Below the pieces are notes generated by a model. That model saw nothing but the letters and a program-made list of their open reading frames with translations, did not search any database and was not told the origin of the DNA. Both the position numbers and the translations under genes were made by a program. A stretch of 9,633 bases of DNA from a bacterium (GTDB lineage: Bacteria; Patescibacteria; Paceibacteria; UBA6257; Brennerbacteraceae), in contig JAKALE010000007.1 of assembly GCA_021813305.1 (NCBI GenBank), forward strand, positions 1 to 9,633, read 5' to 3'. Below are positions 3,422 to 9,633 of this stretch, in pieces. The first letter of the stretch is position 1; every line of letters starts with the position of its first letter.

Positions 3422-4729
3422 TTATCGTGTCGCGTTATAAATGGCCTGAATTTCCTGCTGGGACAAAACCTTTTTGTAAATCCGAATATCTCTCAGTATA
3501 GTATTTGCAAGATCGAAACGGCCGGCCCACTCAACTCCTCCAAATGTTATATTCCCACCGGCTGGAGATTGGTATGGTGTTGCCGATATACTCTGAACTA
3601 ACGAACCATTGGAATATAAGGTTGATGTAGACCCATCATTTGTTAAAACGTAAAATCTCCACTGGTTTGCAGCAGAACTTGAATCAATTGGTCCATATGG
3701 CAAATACGTATTTGAATTCGATTCAAAACTTCCAGTTATTTTCCCATTGGCTCCTTCATAGCAATAACTCCCGTGTCGCACTCCAACGGGGAAAGAGTAA
3801 CCATAATTTGTACCAATCACGCCGTCGCCAGAGCAATTTGTTATCAAAATTCCTGACCAATCCTCCCAAAAAGAAACGCTAATCGGGGCAGTTGCCGGAA
3901 GGACTGTAGTTGTTGTACTAGATATAACATAATCATCACTTCCGTTGAACTCTCCCACGGGTTTTCCGCCACTCGTGGTGTAGTAGGTCCCATTGTCTCC
4001 TGCGGGTGTTCCTGCCCAAGTTCCGTTATTGCCCTTGCCTGACCTGTCATACGCCACCGTTCCTGATCCTTCGTTGAGGGGCCACCACCCCACCAAGGAA
4101 CTGTCTCCACTGTCTACGGGTACCAACGTCAGGTCCGTGCCCTGCTCATAGAGTCCCAGGTTTGCTCCTCCGTCCGTGGAGGTCTTGTCGTTTGGCCCTC
4201 CCATCTTGTATTTTGCACTTTCCATGACACTCGCAAGCTCCCAGGTTGTTTGCGAGGGATTTGCCACATACTGGTAGTAGTGCGTAGCGTCGTTGGTCGG
4301 ATCCAGGGGGTCATGAGCAATGGGAGACCCGGTTGAGAGGGATGCGAGGTTTACCGGTAACCACCCGGTCCCATTGGTCAGGGTGTAGGTTGAAGAGGCT
4401 GCACAGTGGTAGGCCCAACCCGTAGGCAAAGAGGGCAGAGACCAGGAAGCGCAGGTCGAGGAAGCGTCCGGAAGTGACACATAGACCGTGGAGGCTGTTC
4501 CCAAAGAGGCAGAGGTGTTTTCGATCACCGCCATGTTCACTGCCTTGTTCAAGGCATCCAGATCAGAGAAGCGCTGGGTGTCACGGGAGGCGCAGATAGT
4601 CTCCACCGGGTTTAAGGCAATGAAGGTGACCGAGCCCAGAACCGCGATGATGCCGATGACAATGAGAAGCTCGAGGAGGGTAAAAGAGGGAGTGAACCCA
4701 GCACCAGTTTTGGAGAATGAAAATTTCAT
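3422..4729 (-). CDS. Type IV pilin-like protein with C-terminal LamG (concanavalin-like) domain
   Basis: A 435-residue probable surface protein. Residues 1-15 form a short basic leader, followed by the hydrophobic pilin helix FTLLELLIVIGIIAVLGSVT (16-35), the class III prepilin signature with Glu at +5 if cleaved before F16. The residue before F16 is Ser, not the usual Gly; a Gly-Phe-Thr occurs four residues earlier. Residues 40-205 resemble pseudopilin heads (RDTQRFSDLDALNKAV, then HYYQYVANPSQTTWELASVME). From SLVGWWPLNEGSGTVAYDRS (211-230) to RDIRIYKKVLSQQEIQAIYN (413-432) it is a laminin-G-like jelly roll, which usually binds sugars or mediates adhesion. Base composition changes sharply inside that domain (about base 3955): roughly 57% GC before it and about 40% after, from partial counts by eye. 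Its ATG overlaps the stop of the GIY-YIG ORF (ATGA). No Shine-Dalgarno sequence is seen. Confidence 0.85.
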   Translation of the reverse strand: MKFSFSKTGAGFTPSFTLLELLIVIGIIAVLGSVTFIALNPVETICASRDTQRFSDLDALNKAVNMAVIENTSASLGTASTVYVSLPDASSTCASWSLPSLPTGWAYHCAASSTYTLTNGTGWLPVNLASLSTGSPIAHDPLDPTNDATHYYQYVANPSQTTWELASVMESAKYKMGGPNDKTSTDGGANLGLYEQGTDLTLVPVDSGDSSLVGWWPLNEGSGTVAYDRSGKGNNGTWAGTPAGDNGTYYTTSGGKPVGEFNGSDDYVISSTTTTVLPATAPISVSFWEDWSGILITNCSGDGVIGTNYGYSFPVGVRHGSYCYEGANGKITGSFESNSNTYLPYGPIDSSSAANQWRFYVLTNDGSTSTLYSNGSLVQSISATPYQSPAGGNITFGGVEWAGRFDLANTILRDIRIYKKVLSQQEIQAIYNATR

Positions 4730-4988
4730 ACGCTGGCGCCGATCCGTTTTTTCAACTCATGAAGCGCGTTGCCGTTTTGTTTCAACCGCTTCTCACGCAA
4801 GCGCGCCAGGTATTCTCGGTGATAAGCCTCGTAATATACGAGACGCCACGGCATATATCTTTTTGTTGAAGCACTTTTTCCCGCATTATGCTCTTCTATC
4901 CTTTGCCGGAGATTATGCGAAAATCCTATATAGATCTGATGTGGAAATAATATGCTGCGTAACATATATACATACCAAAACTGGTGCT
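4700..4988. repeat. 14-bp inverted repeats flanking the GIY-YIG ORF
   Basis: AGCACCAGTTTTGG at 4700-4713 reappears inverted (CCAAAACTGGTGCT) at 4975-4988. The left arm encodes part of the pilin leader (codons for K-T-G-A); the right arm ends exactly where the GIY-YIG-like coding (Trp-Tyr-Val-Tyr) begins. About 261 bp lie between the arms. Confidence 0.6.
4726..4965 (-). CDS. Small GIY-YIG nuclease-domain protein, N-terminus apparently incomplete
   Basis: The 79-residue frame carries the core of a stand-alone GIY-YIG (UvrC/Slx1-like) domain: QIYIGFSHNLRQRIEEHNAG, where YIG and the catalytic Arg are visible, then STKRYMPWRLVYYEAYHREY with the conserved Tyr and Glu, then a Lys/Arg-rich end. The first half-motif (GIY, here Tyr-Val-Tyr) lies in frame just upstream of the ATG at 4965 as W-Y-V-Y, but there is no start codon before it and an in-frame TAG sits at 4987-4989. 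So either the annotated ATG makes a protein lacking the first strand, or the gene lost its start. Its stop overlaps the pilin start by ATGA. It lies inside 14-bp inverted repeats. Such small GIY-YIG proteins are common in CPR genomes; their target is unknown. Confidence 0.7.
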   Translation of the reverse strand: MLRSILFPHQIYIGFSHNLRQRIEEHNAGKSASTKRYMPWRLVYYEAYHREYLARLREKRLKQNGNALHELKKRIGASV

Positions 4989-5498
4989 AGGTGAACGGAG
5001 AAAAATCGTGCACAGGATCACAGGGCATGAGCGATACCCTTTAGTGTATCACTCGGAGCGGACAATGGTATCCCTTTACCCACTAAACACTGCTTGCGTT
5101 TATTTCCGAACCTAATTCTCGCAGTCCCAATAGATTCGGTTCGCGCATATTGGTGCGCGTAATTCCCGCAGACAAGATAACTCGTCCGACTTCAGTGTAT
5201 AGCGCGGCTATACGATTTCGAATCGCAGCGAAAGTTATTGAGAAATTAAGAAGTTTTGCAAGAAAAAACAGCTGACTATATATGCAGCACCTCGCTCCCT
5301 GTAGCGATATTCATTTTAAGAAATAGTTTCCGCAGCTTCGACGGGCTTGGCCTCCGTCAACCGACGGAGCCGTCGGAGCGAGGATACAGATAATCGCGAA
5401 CCGCTGGAGTTCGCGAATTATCGGTATTTCTTGGAATGAATATCGCGCTTATTTCCAATAGCCGAAGCGTCGGAACCGTATCCGCAAACCGATACTCC
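4989..5498. other. 510-bp region without a convincing gene, rich in short palindromes
   Basis: No ORF with a start codon and family-like sequence is visible. Between 5107 and 5225 several inverted repeats follow one another: CGAACC / GGTTCG (5107-5112, 5138-5143), CGCGCA / TGCGCG (5142-5147, 5154-5159), GTATAGC / GCTATAC (5197-5213), CGATT / AATCG (5213-5225). A larger stem-loop element covers 5304-5446. On the minus strand a 75-codon stop-free stretch (5086-5310) without an initiator before its last third may be a gene remnant or chance. No promoter for the GIY-YIG/pilin pair was found with confidence. Confidence 0.5.
5304..5446 (+). repeat. 143-bp inverted-repeat element with internal hairpins, downstream of recA
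   Basis: Arms of 21 bp at 5304-5324 and 5426-5446 match at 19 positions; on the plus strand the other two are U·G pairs, on the minus strand they would be mismatches. Inside are CTCCGTC / GACGGAG (5352-5358, 5363-5369), an overlapping CCGACGG / CCGTCGG (5361-5376), and a 13-bp stem with one bulge (5389-5401 with 5409-5422, core CGCGAAC / GTTCGCG). No target-site duplication is seen at the edges. It could be a MITE-like insertion or a structured RNA; it is not a standard terminator because no T-run follows. Confidence 0.5.
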
Positions 5499-6578
5499 CT
5501 ACTCCTCTTCCTGGGGCGCCTCTTCTGTTTCTTCGGAGGACGCAGGAATCAAGTCAGCGCTCTTTGCCGTGCTTTCCATGATTTTGTGCACGATTTCCTG
5601 CATGATTTCTGGATGTTCTTTGAGATATTTCTGCGAGGTTTCAAACCCAACGCCAAGCTTCGTGCTCCCAAAGCTGTAGCTCGCGCCGGATCGGGTCACC
5701 ACGCCGTATTTCACCCCGGTATTGATCACGTCGCCAGTATAGGAAATGCCTTCGTTGTACATAATGTCGAATTCCGCGGTTTTGAACGGCGCCGCGACTT
5801 TGTTTTTCACGATCTTTGCCTTCACGCGGTTGCCCACGACCTCGTCGCCCTTTTTGATCTGCGCGCTTCTCCTGATCTCGATGCGCACGGACGAATAGAA
5901 TTTCAATGCTTTGCCGCCAGGCGTTGTCTCCGGATTGCCGTACGTGCCTATTTGCATACGGATCTGGTTGATGAAAATGACCGCGGTTTTCGATTTTGCC
6001 GTGATAGCAGTGAGCTTGCGCAACGCTTTGGACATCAAACGCGCCTGTAATCCGATGAACTGATCGCCCATCTCGCCTTCGATTTCCGCCTGCGGCGTGA
6101 GCGCCGCGACCGAGTCGATGACAACCACGTCGAGTTCCCCGGTTTTCACCAAGTTCTCCACGATTTCCAATGCCTGCTCGCCGGTATCGGGTTGTGAAAT
6201 CAAAAGATGCTCCACGTCAACTCCGATGCGCTTGGCATATTCGGGATCCAGGGCGTGCTCGGCGTCAATGAACGCCGCCCTGCCCTTTTTCTTTTGCGCT
6301 TGCGCGACCACGTGCAATGCCAATGTCGTCTTGCCTGACGACTCGGGCCCGTACACTTCGATGATCCTCCCGCGGGGAATGCCTCCGACGCCCAATGCAA
6401 GGTCAAGCGATATGGAACCGGTCGGGATAGCGTCAACATCGACATGACGCACCTGGCCGAGCATCATGATCGAACCTTCGCCGTAGCGAGACTGGATTTC
6501 CTTGACCAAATTGTCCAATGCGCTGTCTTTGCGCGCTTTCTCCGGTTTTTGCGTTTTTTTGCCTGGGGTGCGTGCCAT
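5499..6578 (-). CDS. recA: RecA recombinase
   Basis: RecA forms ATP-dependent filaments on single-stranded DNA, drives strand exchange and activates the SOS response. The 359-residue product is full length. Visible motifs: Walker A GPESSGKT (77-84), catalytic Glu107 in DAEHALD, Walker [11 protein letters not shown] (151-160), loop L1 IEGEMGDQ (166-173), loop L2 [18 protein letters not shown] (205-222), and the conserved [18 protein letters not shown]2 appears one residue shorter than the E. coli version (TYG in place of VMFG). The C-terminus is acidic ([11 protein letters not shown]). The ATG at 6576-6578 lies 23 nt after the stop of the rodZ-like gene, so it is the third gene of an ftsK-rodZ-recA operon. 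No LexA-type SOS box or well-spaced Shine-Dalgarno sequence is seen in the gap. Confidence 0.98.
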   Translation of the reverse strand: MARTPGKKTQKPEKARKDSALDNLVKEIQSRYGEGSIMMLGQVRHVDVDAIPTGSISLDLALGVGGIPRGRIIEVYGPESSGKTTLALHVVAQAQKKKGRAAFIDAEHALDPEYAKRIGVDVEHLLISQPDTGEQALEIVENLVKTGELDVVVIDSVAALTPQAEIEGEMGDQFIGLQARLMSKALRKLTAITAKSKTAVIFINQIRMQIGTYGNPETTPGGKALKFYSSVRIEIRRSAQIKKGDEVVGNRVKAKIVKNKVAAPFKTAEFDIMYNEGISYTGDVINTGVKYGVVTRSGASYSFGSTKLGVGFETSQKYLKEHPEIMQEIVHKIMESTAKSADLIPASSEETEEAPQEEE

Positions 6579-6601
6579 AAAATTGATTGGTTAGTTCCCT
6601 A

Positions 6602-7381
6602 TTAGTATACAGGCTGGGTTGTCGATGCAACAGGGCTCGGCGTGAGCTCAAATACAGGAGATTTCGAAACAGCCGGAGTCGAATACGCGCGCAGAGGGCT
6701 CGGCTTCAAGCTTTGCACAGGGCTCGGCACGGGGCTGGAAGCCTGATACACCACAATAACCTGGGTTCTTGAAACATGGTGGAAGAAATTCGATGCCTCC
6801 AGTTCCACGACATTGGGGCCCTGATGGAGCGCAAGCGCGTATGAAAACGCCCCTTGACGCAGATCAACCGGATCGCCGTTCACGCTGAGCGTTCGCACGA
6901 ATCCCCATACCGATCCCTGAAGTTCGACCGGCGTCTGACTCACAGGAGGCACGGTGTTCACGCTAATGCGAACCGGCAAGGCCAAATACGCGGCCTGGAT
7001 GGCGATATAGACAAGTACCAACCCCGCGACAACAACAAGCGGGTGCACGGACAAAAGCTTCTCAGGCAATGTGTTGGGCGCGCGGAACCGATTATGCGGA
7101 AGGGCGTCACTCTTACCCGATTTTCGCTCCTGACGCATAGCACGCCACGACGATTCAAGGCGTTCATAGGATGCCCCGCATGCATTCGCGTATTTTTTCA
7201 AGAATCCGCGCACGTACGGATCGGACGGAAAATCCTGGAACCGATCCTGTTCGAGCACCAGCACGGTTTTTTCCGGAATGCCCGTGATCTGCGAAAACCG
7301 CTGCACCGTCAAGTTTGCGCGTTCGCGCGCGTTGCGAAGCGCAGCACCGATTGTTGCTTCGCGTGCTTCAAGTTCGTTCAT
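6602..7381 (-). CDS. RodZ-like membrane protein: Xre-type HTH, one TM segment, extracytoplasmic domain
   Basis: The 259-residue protein has a RodZ-type helix-turn-helix at about residues 8-70 (TIGAALRNARERANLTVQ... then FPSDPYVRGFLKKYANACG, the hallmark continuation), a basic linker, one transmembrane segment at about 114-136 (PLVVVAGLVLVYIAIQAAYL) and an outer domain of about 75 residues ending in GPNVVELEASN, which looks like a small Ig-like beta fold. The last 45 residues are a Ser/Pro-rich tail (SPVPSPVQ, KPSPL, TPSPVAS). In rod-shaped bacteria RodZ links the MreB cytoskeleton to the wall machinery; that role is inferred here, and no mreB is in view. I chose the ATG at 7379-7381; a TTG at 7385-7387 would add two residues. 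It starts 12 nt after the ftsK stop and precedes recA, so all three are probably one operon. Confidence 0.85.
   Translation of the reverse strand: MNELEAREATIGAALRNARERANLTVQRFSQITGIPEKTVLVLEQDRFQDFPSDPYVRGFLKKYANACGASYERLESSWRAMRQERKSGKSDALPHNRFRAPNTLPEKLLSVHPLVVVAGLVLVYIAIQAAYLALPVRISVNTVPPVSQTPVELQGSVWGFVRTLSVNGDPVDLRQGAFSYALALHQGPNVVELEASNFFHHVSRTQVIVVYQASSPVPSPVQSLKPSPLRAYSTPAVSKSPVFELTPSPVASTTQPVY
6604..6624 (-). promoter_or_regulatory. Possible internal promoter for recA
   Basis: At the very end of the rodZ-like gene the minus strand has TATACT (6609-6604), with TTGCAT 15 bp further upstream. The spacing is short. A start near 6597 would give recA a leader of about 19 nt. Weakly supported. 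Confidence 0.25.
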
Positions 7382-7393
7382 AGACAATACATG

Positions 7394-9586
7394 CTACTCT
7401 TCCAAACCCTGGCCTTCCTGCTCCTGATCCGTATCATGGGCGCTGGTCTCGGGAATGACTGCATCGCTTGACGTAAGATACACATCGCGGGGCTTTGCGC
7501 CTTGAGCGGGACCGATGACACCGCGCGCTTCCAGGAGGTCCAAAAGCCGGGCAGCGCGCGCATAGCCAACCCTGAGCCGGCGCTGAAGATACGACGCCGA
7601 CGCCTTCTGAGTCTTGGTCACCATGTCGTATGCCTGCTGGTACAGCTCGTCATCATCATCACCCTCAAGAAGCCCTGCCGCGTTTTCGTCCGTCCCGCCC
7701 ACTTCCAGCATAGCTCCCAACTCTTCCGACCCTGATCCCTCGAACCCAAGTTTTTTCGCGGTCTCTTTGATATGTGAAACCACGCGCTCGACTTCTTTTT
7801 CGCTCACGTACGGTCCTTGCATGCGCCTGGGCTTGGATGTTTCCGCCGACACGAACAACAAGTCCCCGCGGCCCAACAATTTCTCGGCGCCGGACCCGTC
7901 CAAAATCGTGCGCGAATCGATTTGCGACGCGACCTGGAACGCAATGCGCGACGTGATATTCGCCTTGATGAGTCCGGTAATCACCTCGACGGACGGGCGC
8001 TGAGTCGAAACAATCAGATGGATGCCGGTCGCGCGCGCCATCTGCGCCAAACGGATGATCGCGCCTTCCAGTTCCTTGCCGTAGAGCGCCATAAGATCAG
8101 CGAGTTCGTCGATCACGATCACAATCAAAGGCAGCATGTCCTCGGGCTTGCGATCAGGCTTTGCATTGTACGAGTTGATATCGCGCGATTTTTCCTGCAG
8201 CAAAAGATCGTACCTGCGGTCCATTTCCGAAACCGCCCACTTGAGCGCAAGGATCGCTTTTTTGCCCTCGATGATGACCGGGCTCAAAAGATACGGAATG
8301 TCGTCATAGGCCGTGAGCTCAACGCGCTTGGGATCGATCAAGATGAATTTCAAAAGCTGCGGCGCATTCCGATACATAAGCGACGTAAGAATGTTGTGGA
8401 TGAAAATGGATTTTCCGGTTCCCGTGGCGCCCGCAACCAAAAGATGCGGAAGGCGCGCGACATCGGTGAACATGGGCACGCCCATGACGTTACGTCCCAA
8501 CGGCATGAGCAGGGGAGCTGCGGAATTCTGATATTCACTTTCTTCCAAAAGCGAGCGCAACCGCACGGTGCTCGCGGATTTGTTCGGCACCTCAATGCCC
8601 ACCAGCGCCTGGCCGGGAATCGGGGCCTCAATGCGGATCGGATGCGCTGCCAGAGCCAAGGCAAGATCGTTTTGCAACGACAAAATGCGCGCGAGTTTCA
8701 CGCCCTGCGCGGGCTTCAAGGTGTATTGCGGCACCGTCGGCCCGATATTGATTGCGCCCATCTCGACCGGAATACCGAAGTCCTCAAGCGTGCGCTGGAT
8801 AATCTGCGAATTGACGCGGATATCCCCCGCGCTCGGCTTGGCGCCGTCCGAATCCAAAAGATCAAGCGGAGGAAATTCCCATGATCCGGGAATCTTCGCT
8901 CTCGGCTGTTTCTTGGTGAATTTTTGCTCCGGTTTCGGTTTTTCCTGCTTGAGCACGGCGTATTCCTGCTCCTCAAGGATTTCCGGCTCTTCCTTTGCTG
9001 CCGGCTTTTCTTTCTTTTGAGGCCTTCCGGATTCACGTTCGCGCTGATCGCCGATGACGGATTCCATGCGGTCGCGCCACTCGGCAAACATATTTTGCAC
9101 GAATTCCCAGAAATCAATCAGGGCGCCGATCACGAACAGCGTCGTATAAATCACCAGGCTGGCCCAGAATCCGAACAGCATGCGCATGGATCCGAGCATG
9201 CCGCCGAGCACGCCTCCCGCCGCAGGCGACACCAGGTCCAGAATCGCCAAGGAAGCGAAAAACATGCAGACAATGCCTGCGACCATGGTGAAATAAAAAA
9301 ATTCCTTGACCTCTTCGCTCGTCTTTTTCAAAAACAGGATACCCAAAAGCCCGGTCGCGATAGGAACAAGCACCTTGGCATCGCCGACCAGATAGGTAAA
9401 GAGATTGGTGAACAACGCTCCTGCCGGACCTGCAATGCCCTCGAAAGCGAGCACAAAAATGATGGTCAGCGCAAAGCAGGCAATCGACGCGATCATGCGC
9501 TTGGTATCCGAAGAAATGCGGATGTCAACCGAGGGAAGTCCGGGCAGTTCGAAATTCGGCTGCTTTGATTTCTTTTTCCGCGCCAT
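7394..9586 (-). CDS. ftsK: FtsK/SpoIIIE-type DNA translocase
   Basis: FtsK is a hexameric membrane-anchored motor that pumps chromosome ends through the closing septum. The 730-residue product (counted from the ATG at 9586) has four predicted TM segments at about 33-52, 70-87, 97-118 and 138-158, a charged linker (about 165-235), the alpha domain (about 255-345), the RecA-like beta domain with Walker A GATGTGKS (386-393), LIDPKRVEL (417-425), Walker B IVIVIDELADLM (488-499) and STQRPS (527-532), and a gamma winged helix (about 645-705, ASYLQRRLRVGYARAARLLDLLE) that in relatives reads KOPS/SRS orientation sequences. An acidic tail follows. The frame stays open to 9625, but a promoter -10 box at 9597-9602 overlaps the upstream ATG (9598), so MARKKKSKQ at 9586 is the better start. 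It heads the ftsK-rodZ-recA operon. Confidence 0.97.
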   Translation of the reverse strand: MARKKKSKQPNFELPGLPSVDIRISSDTKRMIASIACFALTIIFVLAFEGIAGPAGALFTNLFTYLVGDAKVLVPIATGLLGILFLKKTSEEVKEFFYFTMVAGIVCMFFASLAILDLVSPAAGGVLGGMLGSMRMLFGFWASLVIYTTLFVIGALIDFWEFVQNMFAEWRDRMESVIGDQRERESGRPQKKEKPAAKEEPEILEEQEYAVLKQEKPKPEQKFTKKQPRAKIPGSWEFPPLDLLDSDGAKPSAGDIRVNSQIIQRTLEDFGIPVEMGAINIGPTVPQYTLKPAQGVKLARILSLQNDLALALAAHPIRIEAPIPGQALVGIEVPNKSASTVRLRSLLEESEYQNSAAPLLMPLGRNVMGVPMFTDVARLPHLLVAGATGTGKSIFIHNILTSLMYRNAPQLLKFILIDPKRVELTAYDDIPYLLSPVIIEGKKAILALKWAVSEMDRRYDLLLQEKSRDINSYNAKPDRKPEDMLPLIVIVIDELADLMALYGKELEGAIIRLAQMARATGIHLIVSTQRPSVEVITGLIKANITSRIAFQVASQIDSRTILDGSGAEKLLGRGDLLFVSAETSKPRRMQGPYVSEKEVERVVSHIKETAKKLGFEGSGSEELGAMLEVGGTDENAAGLLEGDDDDELYQQAYDMVTKTQKASASYLQRRLRVGYARAARLLDLLEARGVIGPAQGAKPRDVYLTSSDAVIPETSAHDTDQEQEGQGLEE

Positions 9587-9596
9587 AGATACGGAC

Positions 9597-9625
9597 ATTG
9601 TAGCGCGGGGACGCATGCTTTTCAA
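9597..9625 (-). promoter_or_regulatory. Strong promoter of the ftsK-rodZ-recA operon
   Basis: Minus-strand TTGAAA (9625-9620), a 17-bp spacer and TACAAT (9602-9597). The start is predicted near 9590, about 4 nt before the chosen ftsK ATG at 9586, so the mRNA would be nearly leaderless. Confidence 0.65.
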
Positions 9626-9633
9626 ACGAAACC

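Noticed and set aside
5107..5225. CRISPR-like array
   Set aside because: The palindromes differ from one another in sequence and spacing; there are no direct repeats with spacers and no cas genes.
5436..6050. Plus-strand open frame starting inside the right arm of the structured element
   Set aside because: It is antisense to recA for most of its length and has no recognisable domain.
7817..8884. Long plus-strand open frame of 355 codons
   Set aside because: It lies entirely antisense to ftsK, whose motifs are unmistakable. Its composition (many His, Arg, Gln, Asp) is typical of a mirror frame in GC-rich coding DNA.

Overview
The window looks like a piece of a Candidate Phyla Radiation (Patescibacteria, probably Parcubacteria-like) chromosome. 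This is an inference from several traits: very short intergenic distances, ribosomal and division genes without neighbours common elsewhere (no rplI after rpsR), a tiny lysine/arginine-rich histone-like protein, a single-TM RodZ-like protein with a Ser/Pro tail, a LamG-bearing prepilin next to a small GIY-YIG ORF, few Shine-Dalgarno sequences, and tRNAs without an encoded CCA. There is no rRNA or other taxonomic marker beyond RecA, S6, S18 and SecA, so the assignment is provisional.

Layout from left to right. All recognised protein genes are on the minus strand. 1-753: the 5' end of secA preceded by hpf, with a good promoter just upstream of hpf. 804-1219: a 54-residue histone-H1-like gene with its own terminator, a roughly 100-nt structured leader, a promoter and one consensus DnaA box. 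1320-1750: a gene-free, hairpin-rich stretch with a plus-strand promoter and a facing minus-strand promoter, probably encoding one or two small RNAs with complementary segments. 1784-2107: two plus-strand tRNA genes (CAU and Asp-GUC), each with its own promoter and terminator. The second terminator is a 21-bp perfect hairpin shared with the convergent rpsF-ssb-rpsR operon (2120-3283).

3284-3421 holds AT-rich heptamer repeats. 3422-4965 holds a prepilin with a LamG domain whose start codon overlaps the stop of a GIY-YIG nuclease ORF; that ORF sits between 14-bp inverted repeats. 4989-5498 has no convincing gene but many inverted repeats, including a 143-bp element with 21-bp arms. 5499-9625 is a recA / rodZ-like / ftsK operon transcribed leftward from a consensus promoter at the right edge.

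The genes are mostly housekeeping: protein export (SecA), ribosome hibernation (HPF), translation (S6, S18, tRNAs), single-strand DNA binding and recombination (SSB, RecA), chromosome translocation at division (FtsK), cell-shape scaffold (RodZ-like) and surface structure (pilin). The parts most worth following are the unassigned small-RNA locus at 1320-1750, the near-leaderless promoters of hpf and ftsK, the inverted-repeat-flanked GIY-YIG cassette beside the pilin gene, and the structured element downstream of recA. No known defence or CRISPR system is visible.
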